A DNA stretch of 64,000 nt from an uncultured Lachnospiraceae bacterium (GTDB lineage Bacteria; Bacillota; Clostridia; Lachnospirales; Lachnospiraceae): NCBI GenBank assembly GCA_910577675.1, contig CAJTOR010000007.1:50530-114529 (forward strand). Reading direction: 5' to 3'. The notes under the pieces are model-generated. The model was not told the DNA's origin and did no database searches. It saw only the letters and a list, made by a program, of their open reading frames with translations. The stretch's first letter is position 1, and the number at the start of each line of letters is the position of its first letter. Position numbers and translations under genes: made by a program. This document shows positions 8,322 through 17,046 of this stretch, piece after piece.

Positions 8322-11300
8322 TCAATGTGCCTCAAGCCAGTTTTCCCCCTGCTTCGCATCCACCTCAAGCGGCACCGAAAGCTTCGCCGCGCCCGCCATC
8401 TCCTCGATGAGGATTTTTTTCACCTCATCCACTTCGTCCGCCGCAGTTTCCACCAAAAGTTCATCGTGGATCTGCAAAAGCAGACGCGATTTCATACCGG
8501 ATTCCGTAAGCCTGCGATCCACGCGCAGCATCGCAATCTTCATAATATCCGCCGCCGTCCCCTGTATCGGCGAATTCATTGCGATGCGCTCCTGCTCGGA
8601 GCGGGTCTTGTGGTTGGAACTTGTGATATCCGGAAGCGGGCGTATCCTGCCAAACAAAGTGTGCGACTCACCGCTTTTTTTAGCTTTTGAAACCAGCCCG
8701 TCCACAAATTTCCGCACGCCCGGGTAAGTGGCAAAATATTTTTCAATATACTCTTCCGCCTCGTTGCGCGATATATTTAAACCCTGCCCAAGCCCGAAGG
8801 AGCTGATGCCGTACACAATCCCAAAATTCACCGCTTTCGCGCGGCTTCTCTGCTCCTTTGTCACCTCCTCAAACGGGGTGTGGAACACCTGGGAAGCCGT
8901 GATGCGGTGGATATCCTGCGCCGTGTTGTACGCGGCGATTAACTGTGCATCCCCCGACATATGTGCAAGGACGCGCAGTTCAATCTGCGAGTAGTCGGCA
9001 TCAAGGAATACAAAACCATCCTCCGGGATAAAAACTTTGCGCAGCAGCCTGCCCGCCTCCATGCGGATCGGGATATTCTGCAAATTCGGGTCGGCGCTGC
9101 TGATACGCCCGGTTGCCGTGATGGTCTGATGGAAAGTGCTGTGTATCCTCCCATCCTGCGCAATATATGGCACCAGCCCATCCGCATAGGTTGATTTCAG
9201 TTTAGATAACTGCCTGTGCTCGATAAGTTTCCCGATAATTGGATGGCTGTCCATAAGGCGCTCTAACACATCCGCCGCAGTCGAATACCCGGTCTTTGTT
9301 TTCTTTCCGCCAGATAACCCAAGCTTCTCAAATAAAATCACGCCGAGCTGTTTTGTGGAATTAATGTTAAACCGCTCCCCCGCATCGGCATAAATCTCCT
9401 CCGCAAGCACATTGATGCGTTCCCCAAGCTCTGCGGCATAGGATGAAAGTTCTTCCTTCGCGACACGGATTCCGCGCTCCTGCATGGCATACAGTGTAAA
9501 GATAAGGGGAAGTTCCAGCTCAAAATACAGTTTAGTATTATCCCTTGATGTAATCCAGGAAAACAGACCATCCGCGAGAAGGAATGCCATATTGCAGCCC
9601 GCCATCAGGTATTTTTCAACCGTTGCCTGCTGGAAAAACATTGCTTCCTCCGGCGTGACTTTCTTAAATATCTCCTTGTATGGTGCCAGGGTGATCCCGT
9701 AATATTTCGCGGCAAGGTCACTGTAGGAATACGAGCCGGCAAGAGGGTTTTTAAGATAAGCTAAAAGTGCAACATCAAGCAGTCCCCCCGAAAGGGCAAT
9801 CTCCCTTATACATTCACTATTAAGGGCTGTAAGCTGCTCCTTTAGCCCAAGCGTAACCGGGCGCACGCCGCGCTCCACCGCTTTTTTCAGATATTCGGCA
9901 AACACATCCCTATCCGGGGCTGCAATATAGATTTTCTTAGCGTCGGCTTGCAGTGCCACACAAAGCAGCCTGTCACCATCAGAAAATGTGAAAAAAACAA
10001 GCTTGTCACCGGAAAGCAGTTCTTCCGGCAGGAGATCAACATGGATAAATTCCGAAGGCTCGGAATACGGCGGGAAAGTAATCTCCTTCTTTTCCTTTTT
10101 TTTCTTTTCTTCCCCCTTCTCCTCCTGCCCTGCTATCATAGTGCCAGGGACATCCTTACCGCCTTCTTCACTCCGTGGCGCACCGCCCGGTAACATTTCA
10201 TCACCCTCCACAACCGGCGGGTTCATTAGCTGGTCAAAATAATCCAGGAAATTTTTGGAATCCCCCGTCCCCCGCGCAAAACTGCCTCCAAACGGGGAAT
10301 CATCAAATGGATTCTCACCTGCCGGGACGAAATCATCTTCCTCCTCCGGCTCCTCAAATCTGAGGGAGCGAAACTCCAGAGCGGAAAATTCCTTCATTGC
10401 GGTTTCTTTGTCAACTGCCACACGCAGCTGCTCAAGCGTTACATCAATTGGAATATCCCTCTTGATGGTTGCAAGAGTTTTTGAAAGCAAGGCTGCGCGC
10501 TCCCCAACAAGTTCTGTGTCGCTTGTTTTAAGCAGGGGTCCGAGCGGGGATCTCTTAATGCCAAGCCGTGTTTTCCAGTCCTGTACAAGCGCTTTTTGTT
10601 CCTTTTCGTCCGCGGCTTTCAAAACCTCATAAAGATGCTCCACCGAGCCGTACTCATGAATCAGCGCCACCGCCGTTACTTCCCCGATTCCCGGAACTCC
10701 CTTAATATTATCCGAAGGATCGCCCTCAAGTCCCTTTAGCGAATTGATGGACTCGGGTTTTACACCAAATTCCTTTTCGACAAGCTCCGGCGTAAATGGG
10801 AATGTCCTGTCCGGCACACGGCATTCCCTCTGCCGCATATTATATTTTTCATATAATTCCTCAGTCTTATTCGCGGTTGGATGGATCATCCAGAGCTGTG
10901 TATTTTCCGAAACAAGCTGCAAATAATCCCTGTCCTTAGTCATAATCCGAACCGGAATCTCTTTCTCAAACATGGTCACAAGCGTACCTGCAAAATCGTC
11001 CGCCTCATAACGCTCGTCCATAAACTGCCGGATATTCATCTTCGTAAGCAACTGCTGGCAAAGGGCAAACTGGTCACTGAGCGGCACCATTGTTTCCCCT
11101 CGGTTGCCCTTATATTCAGGGTAAATCTCCCTGCGGAACGTATTGCGGCTCAAATCCCAGGCAACCGCAAGATACGTCGGGTTCTGCTCTTTTAAAATCT
11201 TTAAAAGTACGCGCATAAAGCCGTATACCGCATTAGTATACACCCCTTTTGAAGTCTGCATGATGCGCGGGAAAAAGACTTCCTTCTCCTCCATAGTTTT

Positions 11301-11387
11301 AGCGAAAACGATTTCGCGGGGCAAATTCCCAAAAAACTGTGTTGTGAGCAGGCTCGAACCATCAATTACAAGCAAAAAATCTTTCAT
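8322..11387 (-). CDS. polA: DNA polymerase I
   Basis: A 1021-residue family A DNA polymerase for repair and Okazaki fragment processing. The N-terminal 5' nuclease domain shows ADDFAGTLV and TKDRDYLQLV and an SH3-like DNA-binding helix (GVPGIGEVTA). The C-terminal polymerase domain shows motif A (DADYSQIELR), motif B (RAKAVNFGIVYG) and motif C (QIHDELLVE). The central 3'-5' exonuclease domain lacks its acidic catalytic triad, as is usual in Firmicutes. About 95 residues around 346-440 are an acidic and lysine-rich low-complexity insert not found in standard PolA. The ATG at 11387 is preceded by GGAGGTAATG; the upstream frame to 11489 is unlikely to be translated. Confidence 0.93.
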   Translation of the reverse strand: MKDFLLVIDGSSLLTTQFFGNLPREIVFAKTMEEKEVFFPRIMQTSKGVYTNAVYGFMRVLLKILKEQNPTYLAVAWDLSRNTFRREIYPEYKGNRGETMVPLSDQFALCQQLLTKMNIRQFMDERYEADDFAGTLVTMFEKEIPVRIMTKDRDYLQLVSENTQLWMIHPTANKTEELYEKYNMRQRECRVPDRTFPFTPELVEKEFGVKPESINSLKGLEGDPSDNIKGVPGIGEVTAVALIHEYGSVEHLYEVLKAADEKEQKALVQDWKTRLGIKRSPLGPLLKTSDTELVGERAALLSKTLATIKRDIPIDVTLEQLRVAVDKETAMKEFSALEFRSLRFEEPEEEDDFVPAGENPFDDSPFGGSFARGTGDSKNFLDYFDQLMNPPVVEGDEMLPGGAPRSEEGGKDVPGTMIAGQEEKGEEKKKKEKKEITFPPYSEPSEFIHVDLLPEELLSGDKLVFFTFSDGDRLLCVALQADAKKIYIAAPDRDVFAEYLKKAVERGVRPVTLGLKEQLTALNSECIREIALSGGLLDVALLAYLKNPLAGSYSYSDLAAKYYGITLAPYKEIFKKVTPEEAMFFQQATVEKYLMAGCNMAFLLADGLFSWITSRDNTKLYFELELPLIFTLYAMQERGIRVAKEELSSYAAELGERINVLAEEIYADAGERFNINSTKQLGVILFEKLGLSGGKKTKTGYSTAADVLERLMDSHPIIGKLIEHRQLSKLKSTYADGLVPYIAQDGRIHSTFHQTITATGRISSADPNLQNIPIRMEAGRLLRKVFIPEDGFVFLDADYSQIELRVLAHMSGDAQLIAAYNTAQDIHRITASQVFHTPFEEVTKEQRSRAKAVNFGIVYGISSFGLGQGLNISRNEAEEYIEKYFATYPGVRKFVDGLVSKAKKSGESHTLFGRIRPLPDITSSNHKTRSEQERIAMNSPIQGTAADIMKIAMLRVDRRLTESGMKSRLLLQIHDELLVETAADEVDEVKKILIEEMAGAAKLSVPLEVDAKQGENWLEAH

Positions 11388-11448
11388 CATTACCTCCATT
11401 TTTTCCTGGGATATCCCGACCTGTATTTTTAATCCATCCCCCTGCATG

Positions 11449-12252
11449 CTATTTTTCCAAACTATTGTGTTGTCCGTCCCCCGGCGCATTCTCCCCCGGT
11501 TTTGTCTTTTTAATCGGCTTTAATGTTATCCGCCCCTGATACATAATTTCAGGCCGTCTGCCTGTTTCCAGCCGCTTTGCATACGAACCATCAAGCAGAA
11601 GGAAACTGGTTGGAAGGGTGTAAGTTATTTCACTTTTCGGATACATGGCATACATCATCTTTACATCAGAGCGCCAGAGTTCCTCCACCTGTGCCCTGCG
11701 CAGGCGCTGGCTGAACACAAAATCGCGCGCGCCGTCGTGGTACATGGCAATGGCATTATCAACGAAATCAATTTCAGATGGAAGCCCCAGATCTCCCAGA
11801 TAGAAACCTTTTGTGCGCACCGTGATCTCCTCCGGTTCCGGTTCCACCGCCGAGCGCCCCACACTTAAACTGAGTGCCAACGCCAGCATAAGCAGAATCG
11901 CAATCAGCCTGAAACGCCCCGTGAGCGCCTTTTGCTGTGCACGGGAAATCTCCCATTCCGTCTCACTAAGAAGCTGGTTTACTGCCTCCTTGTAATCATT
12001 TGGTATATTGGAATCATCAATCATATCTGTTGTCACATAGACAATCAAATAGAACTCCAGCTCATCATGACATTGTTTACAACTTCTTATGTGGCGGACA
12101 AACCTGGCTTTCTGCTCGAGCGGCATGGGCTTTGCCGGTTCCGTCTTCCTGTCTGGCGGCACAAATCCTCCCCGCCTCTCCTGCTGATATCTTATGTCCT
12201 CCAGATATGGCAGGATCATCTGCTGCGCCCTGCCGCACCCCTCCTTAGGCAT
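11449..12252 (-). CDS. membrane protein with HxxxCxxC zinc-finger-like N-terminus (anti-sigma-like)
   Basis: I do not recognise this 267-residue protein as a named family. The N-terminal cytoplasmic part carries H54-x3-C58-x2-C61, the spacing of zinc-binding anti-sigma factors. A single membrane helix lies at about 113-132, followed by a roughly 130-residue extracytoplasmic domain with no motif I know. That layout is the one used by ZAS-type anti-sigma factors, but no ECF sigma gene is adjacent, so the role is open. It starts about 60 bases upstream of polA and 63 bases after the unknown gene at 12316-12975. Confidence 0.55.
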   Translation of the reverse strand: MPKEGCGRAQQMILPYLEDIRYQQERRGGFVPPDRKTEPAKPMPLEQKARFVRHIRSCKQCHDELEFYLIVYVTTDMIDDSNIPNDYKEAVNQLLSETEWEISRAQQKALTGRFRLIAILLMLALALSLSVGRSAVEPEPEEITVRTKGFYLGDLGLPSEIDFVDNAIAMYHDGARDFVFSQRLRRAQVEELWRSDVKMMYAMYPKSEITYTLPTSFLLLDGSYAKRLETGRRPEIMYQGRITLKPIKKTKPGENAPGDGQHNSLEK

Positions 12253-12315
12253 CCTGCCACCCCCCTTTCATCCCGTCCGGCAAACCGGAAGACCTTAACT
12301 TTTTCCCGGCTCCTT

Positions 12316-12975
12316 CTATCCGCGGAACATTTTTAAAACCACCTCTGCGGATGGCACATAGGAGCTGAGCGGCGCACGCACTATTTTTTCCCCAGTATAA
12401 ACATAGACATAGACATCACCGGCTCCCTTCTTCCCATCCTTACTCTCCGGGCAAAACGATACGCGCGCACCATCCTCAAGCGCAAACGAAATAATGAAAC
12501 CTTCACTCGGATATATATTATAATAGTTCTGGAGCGTCAGCGATGTTTCCGGCACAAGATTCATATGGAGATCAAGACTGTTTGCCCGCGGCTGGCGCAG
12601 ATATATATCACAGGCACGCTCTTTTCCATGGTAGGTCAGTATGGTCTGTTCCGGCGTTCCGTCAAACGAAAAAGATTTGATAAAATTCACTATTTCCTCA
12701 TTCTCAAGTGCCCCGTCTTCCACCTTGATGCCAGTTTTTCCAAATATTTCCTTTTCAAGCATATCAATATATTTGCGCAACCCCTCCGGATGTTCGACAG
12801 AAACACTGCTTTCCTCCATCCCATACCGGTTCAATAACATAAGTTCCACATTGCAGAATTTATTCAGCACTGTTGTGACCGCAGAATATTTCAGCGCGTC
12901 CCTGAAACTGCGAAAAACCCGTTCCCGCATCTGAACTTCTTCCAGATTGTTATTTTTTGTATTTGTAGTTTCCAT
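12316..12975 (-). CDS. hypothetical protein, 219 aa
   Basis: A soluble-looking protein of 219 residues with no signal peptide, membrane segment or motif I recognise. It is mixed alpha/beta with a charged N-terminus. The frame is credible as a gene because AGGAGGT lies a few bases before the ATG at 12975 and it fits tightly ahead of the anti-sigma-like gene on the same strand. Function is unknown. The region upstream, 12976-13300, has only the PIN-domain remnant and the tRNA terminator. Confidence 0.6.
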   Translation of the reverse strand: METTNTKNNNLEEVQMRERVFRSFRDALKYSAVTTVLNKFCNVELMLLNRYGMEESSVSVEHPEGLRKYIDMLEKEIFGKTGIKVEDGALENEEIVNFIKSFSFDGTPEQTILTYHGKERACDIYLRQPRANSLDLHMNLVPETSLTLQNYYNIYPSEGFIISFALEDGARVSFCPESKDGKKGAGDVYVYVYTGEKIVRAPLSSYVPSAEVVLKMFRG

Positions 12976-13169
12976 TTGCTACCTCCTGTTGTTTAAGTGC
13001 AATTATAGCACGGGAGGCGGCTTTTGTAAAGGTGGTGGGAAGGGCGGATTTACATACTATGCAGCTTATTGCGGTAGATTGTATTAGAAAGAAAAAGCGT
13101 TGTTGCTGCCACCTGAATCAACTTTTCAAAAGTATTGCAGGATGCCCTATTGACAAAAATACAATCACT

Positions 13170-13256
13170 ATGACTGGCATAAAATTAATTGATGCCAATA
13201 TCATTCTGCGTTATCTGCTTAATGATATTTCTCCTAAGATTCATGCCAAGAAATGA
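13170..13256 (+). pseudogene. N-terminal remnant of a PIN-domain (VapC-like) toxin
   Basis: A 28-codon stretch from the ATG at 13170 reads KLIDANIILRYLLND, the typical first strand and catalytic aspartate of PIN-domain ribonuclease toxins, then stops at TGA 13256. Full PIN toxins are about 130 residues, so this is a truncated relic. No antitoxin gene is visible upstream. It lies alone on the plus strand between an unknown gene and the tRNA-Leu terminator. Confidence 0.5.
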
Positions 13257-13300
13257 TTTTTTTAACTCCATTAAGATATTAGTTTTACTAAAATTTCCAC

Positions 13301-13356
13301 AAAAAAAACAGCCGCAAGCCCTTGATTTCACTGGAAAATCTCAGATTTACGGCTGT
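13301..13356 (-). terminator. rho-independent terminator of tRNA-Leu
   Basis: On the minus strand ACAGCCG (13356-13350) pairs with CGGCTGT (13314-13308) and is followed by a run of eight T (13308-13301). It begins eleven bases after the tRNA 3' end. Confidence 0.8.
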
Positions 13357-13366
13357 TTTTAGTTAC

Positions 13367-13449
13367 TGCCGCAGGCGGGACTTGAACCCGCACGAAGTTG
13401 CCCCCGGCAGATTTTGAGTCTGCTGCGTCTGCCATTCCGCCACTGCGGC
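13367..13449 (-). tRNA. tRNA-Leu (anticodon CAA)
   Basis: An 83-base class II tRNA. The acceptor stem is GCCGCAG paired with CTGCGGC followed by discriminator A; the CCA end is not encoded. The anticodon loop CTCAAAA gives anticodon CAA, reading UUG. The variable arm is long (class II), and the T loop GTTCAAGTC is normal. A strong promoter lies upstream and a terminator downstream, so it is a single-gene transcript. Confidence 0.95.
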
Positions 13450-13451
13450 AT

Positions 13452-13506
13452 TTGTTGGTCAAATCACCAACAAATTAATTCTACCACACAATCAGAAAAA
13501 ATGCAA
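13452..13506 (-). promoter_or_regulatory. sigma-A promoter and leader hairpin of tRNA-Leu
   Basis: On the minus strand the -35 TTGCAT is at 13506-13501 and the -10 TAGAAT at 13483-13478, with a 17-base spacer. Between this and the tRNA, TTGTTGGT and ACCAACAA (13475-13452) form a short hairpin that could be a processing signal. Confidence 0.7.
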
Positions 13507-13583
13507 GTATTTTTTTCATTTTTCCCACATATTCCACCCGCCCGTTTGCAATCCCATATTCCGGCTTAGGGCAACCGCTAAAA

Positions 13584-15893
13584 TCAGTCCAGATCAAACA
13601 TTGCACGCCTTACAAAAACAAGTGACCTGCGGTTATCTATCACACTCCCGTCCTCTTGAATCTTATACTCGTTTAAGACTTTCTCAAAAACATAGGAATC
13701 CGGATCTTCCTTATCCGTCGCAGAATTCTTGTAGCGGTACCAGATCGTAAAGGAAAATTTAAGTTCCTCGGTACTCTGCTTCGAAAGCAATCTAAGCGGC
13801 ACATCATAGTAAAAATCCTCTCCCAGTTTCACCGGGCAGAGCTCCCCGTCCCGGTTATATGCACTTGTAAAAGAAATCAAATTCTCCGGGCTTTCCGTAT
13901 TTGGATTGTCATACTCATCCTCCTGATAAAGATCAATTTTAATCAGGATACTCTCCACGGCGCGCTTTGATTGCAGCTCAATATTAAAATGAACCCTCCC
14001 ATATAGCCCGTCTTCCTTTGTGACAATCTCCCCGATTAACGCGGTATCCGCATTCTGCACATCATAATCCACATTCGTATAAATCTTGCTCTTATCGGAA
14101 CCGTTAATGGCAACCTCAACCGTTGACATATTGCGGTGAAGCAGATAATACATAATCTCCTGTGGAGTCAGGGTTTTCTGGTCTGCAAATTCCAAAATGG
14201 AAAATGGTTCCCTATGGTAGATTTCTGCCGTGCTGTCATCATAAGTCGTATCGATATAGGTGCTGCCAAATCTCTGGGACATCGGCGTATCCCCGTTATA
14301 AATAAACACGCCGTTCCTGACCGCGCTGTGCGAAGCGCCGTGCTCATCAAAAAAGAGAATATGGTTGCTGTCCTTCAAGCGCTTTACAAAAGCATCCCAG
14401 CTCTCCCCCGGCTCCCAGAAATTTCCCTCAATATCCATAAAAGTATATTTATTCCAGTAGGTAGCAAGGTCAACAACTTTCTGGTCGCTCCCGTATTTTT
14501 GAAGGAAGGGTTGATAGCACCCGGTTGTAAGACCGTTCACTGTCATCGCCGTAACAAGCCCCGTTTCAATATAATTCTTATAAAAATATCCGCTTTCCTC
14601 CGTGTCAAAAATCTGCGTCATCAGATAGAGTTTAAAAATATTATTCACCGCGCCCGACGTGCTAAAAGTATTGTCCTTCCCGTCAGCAAATTTGCGGATT
14701 GACCCGTCAAGCGAGGTTACATAAGGGCTGCCGTAGCCAAATGCATTGTCGTACACCCCGACATCAATAACCAGCGGGGCGTACTCTAAGAAAGAGCCGG
14801 GCGGCGAAATCTTTTTCAACATTGCCACCGCAACCTCCCATGAAATATCATTTTCAGCAAATGTCCTGTTCCCTCCGGTGATCGTCCCATTCCTCACCGC
14901 GTCAAGATCAGCCTGTGAAGGGGCAAACATTTCTTCATTATAATATTTTTCCCAGAGGGATAACACATTGCCGACATGCGCCTTGCAGGAAACCACAAAC
15001 CAGTCCGCAGCGTTCACCAAAGAAGGATTTGCATTCAGGGTTTTCGGTGTCACTGTCACAACCTCAATTTGATAACCCGGGATATCTGCCTCCGGCACCC
15101 CCAGACTGTTTTTCAAAAAGAAATTGCGGTTTTTATAATGGTATTCCGTAACTACATAACACACATTCATCGAATAGATTCTGTCCGTTGTACTTAAATC
15201 ATAGGAAACATGAATGCTGTTTGTCCCCGCCGCCCCATCCTTTACATAGTCAAGCGTTGTCCAGGAAGCATATCCGTACCCGTCATATGCGGTGGTCGGC
15301 GCAGTATCTTTCAGTACCCAGATATAATCCCCTCCCGCCTGCCTGCTAAACGAAAGATTTTTTTCCGCAAGACTTCCCGATTTTATCCGGTAGTCCCCCG
15401 TCCCCGGCGCTGTCTTCTCAAAATAGCCATAACACTGCGCGGTCGCATTTAAAGAAGGGTAAATATCGCGGTTCGCCTCATTGTAAAAATCAACATAAAC
15501 GATTTCTTCTTCACAATAAATCCCCGTCACCCCGCCAGACCCGACGATGCTCATCAAACCACCCGTAATATTATCATATTTCGCCTTCTCAAAATCAATC
15601 GGCTCACACCCGCCAATTAAGTAACCGATCTCCGCATATCCCTCAAAAGGCACAATCTCCAGCACGATAAAAGGATTTTCCGCGCTGCCAAGTTCCTTTG
15701 CCCTGTTCTTTTCTATATTTAAGTTTAAAGTTGGAAACGAAAAAAGCTGTATTTCCCCTTTATCCTCCTCCTCTTGCCCGCGAGCCTCCACCCCCGCGTC
15801 CTTCTTCCACCATCTCTGTACCACCGGCATCACACTCACACAAAAAACCGTCGCGGCTAAGATTGCCACAATCAAAATCTTCCTCTCTTTCAT
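13584..15893 (-). CDS. DUF5057-like surface/secreted protein of the pilus locus
   Basis: A 769-residue protein with an N-terminal hydrophobic segment (ILIVAILAATVFCVSVMPV) that acts as a signal anchor or signal peptide, then a large extracytoplasmic part. The opening motif NPFIVLEIVPFEGYAEIGYLI... (given in part) matches the DUF5057 family I recall from Lachnospiraceae. No catalytic motif is evident. It is the last gene of the leftward pilus run, 51 bases after a prepilin-like gene, which suggests export with or attachment to the pilus. A role as a tip or adhesive component is inference. No prepilin cleavage motif is present at its N-terminus. Confidence 0.65.
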   Translation of the reverse strand: MKERKILIVAILAATVFCVSVMPVVQRWWKKDAGVEARGQEEEDKGEIQLFSFPTLNLNIEKNRAKELGSAENPFIVLEIVPFEGYAEIGYLIGGCEPIDFEKAKYDNITGGLMSIVGSGGVTGIYCEEEIVYVDFYNEANRDIYPSLNATAQCYGYFEKTAPGTGDYRIKSGSLAEKNLSFSRQAGGDYIWVLKDTAPTTAYDGYGYASWTTLDYVKDGAAGTNSIHVSYDLSTTDRIYSMNVCYVVTEYHYKNRNFFLKNSLGVPEADIPGYQIEVVTVTPKTLNANPSLVNAADWFVVSCKAHVGNVLSLWEKYYNEEMFAPSQADLDAVRNGTITGGNRTFAENDISWEVAVAMLKKISPPGSFLEYAPLVIDVGVYDNAFGYGSPYVTSLDGSIRKFADGKDNTFSTSGAVNNIFKLYLMTQIFDTEESGYFYKNYIETGLVTAMTVNGLTTGCYQPFLQKYGSDQKVVDLATYWNKYTFMDIEGNFWEPGESWDAFVKRLKDSNHILFFDEHGASHSAVRNGVFIYNGDTPMSQRFGSTYIDTTYDDSTAEIYHREPFSILEFADQKTLTPQEIMYYLLHRNMSTVEVAINGSDKSKIYTNVDYDVQNADTALIGEIVTKEDGLYGRVHFNIELQSKRAVESILIKIDLYQEDEYDNPNTESPENLISFTSAYNRDGELCPVKLGEDFYYDVPLRLLSKQSTEELKFSFTIWYRYKNSATDKEDPDSYVFEKVLNEYKIQEDGSVIDNRRSLVFVRRAMFDLD

Positions 15894-15944
15894 TGCCTAG
15901 CCCTCATTTCCCCGCGTCAAACGGTCAAAAAATACTTTTCCCAC

Positions 15945-16475
15945 TCAGTCTTCCTGCCCATCGGTCTGATTCTGGTTGCGCAGGCTGATACAATTTGTCG
16001 TTGTGTAAGTCCGCCCCGCATACTCGAAACCAATCGTTACTGTAACAAGCCTGTTTTCTGATTCCTGAACCTTACCCGCCTTAAAAACATCCGGGCTTAC
16101 CTCGAACGATTTACAGTAGCGCGCCAGTAGAGGCGGGTCACTCTCACCCAAACTTTCCGAAAATAAAAGCTCATTCTTTTGCGTATCCAACATAAAATGA
16201 TAGGTCGTTTCCGGTGTCACTACGGTAAGTCTTGTCTTTCCATCCACTTCCCTGAACTCATAGCGTTTCGCTTCGATCAAAATATCGTTTAGCTGATTCA
16301 TTGCCGCCTGCGCCTCGGTCTGGAGTTCAAGCTCAATATTTGCCACCCGGTAACTGTTCGCCGCCGTTATAATAAAGCCCGCTGCCGCCACCATCACAAT
16401 ACTCATAATCATAATGGTCACAATCAGTTCTATAAGGGTAAAACCGCGCTGGTCACTTTTTTGTTTCTTCCACAT
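15945..16475 (-). CDS. prepilin-type minor pilin (PilW-like)
   Basis: A 176-residue minor pilin. The type III signal QRGFTLIELIVTIM places prepilin peptidase cleavage after Gly11, and the mature residue Glu5 (Glu16) is present. A hydrophobic helix follows, then a globular domain with a beta-rich C-terminus. Minor pilins of this kind prime assembly or sit at the pilus tip. It starts 19 bases after the preceding prepilin gene, consistent with one operon. Confidence 0.82.
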   Translation of the reverse strand: MWKKQKSDQRGFTLIELIVTIMIMSIVMVAAAGFIITAANSYRVANIELELQTEAQAAMNQLNDILIEAKRYEFREVDGKTRLTVVTPETTYHFMLDTQKNELLFSESLGESDPPLLARYCKSFEVSPDVFKAGKVQESENRLVTVTIGFEYAGRTYTTTNCISLRNQNQTDGQED

Positions 16476-16494
16476 AAAATTTCCTCCCCGACCT

Positions 16495-17001
16495 CTACTG
16501 CAACCGGTAGCGCCCGGTTTCCTTATAAATCCGTATCGTCCTGGTGTTGCTGCCCGAAATCACAATCCGATCAAACGTTGGTGCCTCAATATCAAAGAAA
16601 AGCGCCCCGTTTCCCTTCTGATATTTAATAGTGAAGGAGGAATCATCATCGATCTCCGATACCAGAAAATCACCCAAATAAAAGCGGATTGTCAAACTTC
16701 CATCCCCGAGTTTAACCTCGTCCTTCACAGTCCCGTCATTGATAAAAAGAGTCCCGTAATACGCATTTTCCTTCTTTTCGACCACCAGTTTCACCGCGCC
16801 CTCAACCCGGCTCATGGAATCCCCCCTCGTCTGGTCAAGGAGCTTTACCAGCTTTTCGGTGCAGCCGTTCGCCTTCGCGCGGGCAACAGTAGAAAAAGAA
16901 ATAATGGCTGCCGCCGTAAGGATGCCGATTATCAGAATCACAACAATCATTTCCACCAGCGTAAACCCGCAGTTTTTCACTTTTTTCCACTGTCCAAACA
17001 T
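16495..17001 (-). CDS. prepilin-type minor pilin (GspH/FimT-like)
   Basis: A 168-residue prepilin with cleavage site CGFTLVEMIVVIL after Gly12 and Glu5 (Glu17) conserved. The mature part has the size and pattern of GspH/FimT minor pseudopilins, including a short helix then beta strands. It lies between two other pilin-like genes, 45 bases from its upstream neighbour. It should be processed by the peptidase encoded at 23375-24148. Confidence 0.82.
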   Translation of the reverse strand: MFGQWKKVKNCGFTLVEMIVVILIIGILTAAAIISFSTVARAKANGCTEKLVKLLDQTRGDSMSRVEGAVKLVVEKKENAYYGTLFINDGTVKDEVKLGDGSLTIRFYLGDFLVSEIDDDSSFTIKYQKGNGALFFDIEAPTFDRIVISGSNTRTIRIYKETGRYRLQ

Positions 17002-17046
17002 CGCTCCACCGCCACTCTTCCATTTTTTTACATTTCAGACCACCAA

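Noticed and set aside
13032..13169. Upstream extension of the PIN-like frame
   Set aside because: Only the part from 13170 resembles a PIN domain; the preceding residues look like translated noncoding DNA.
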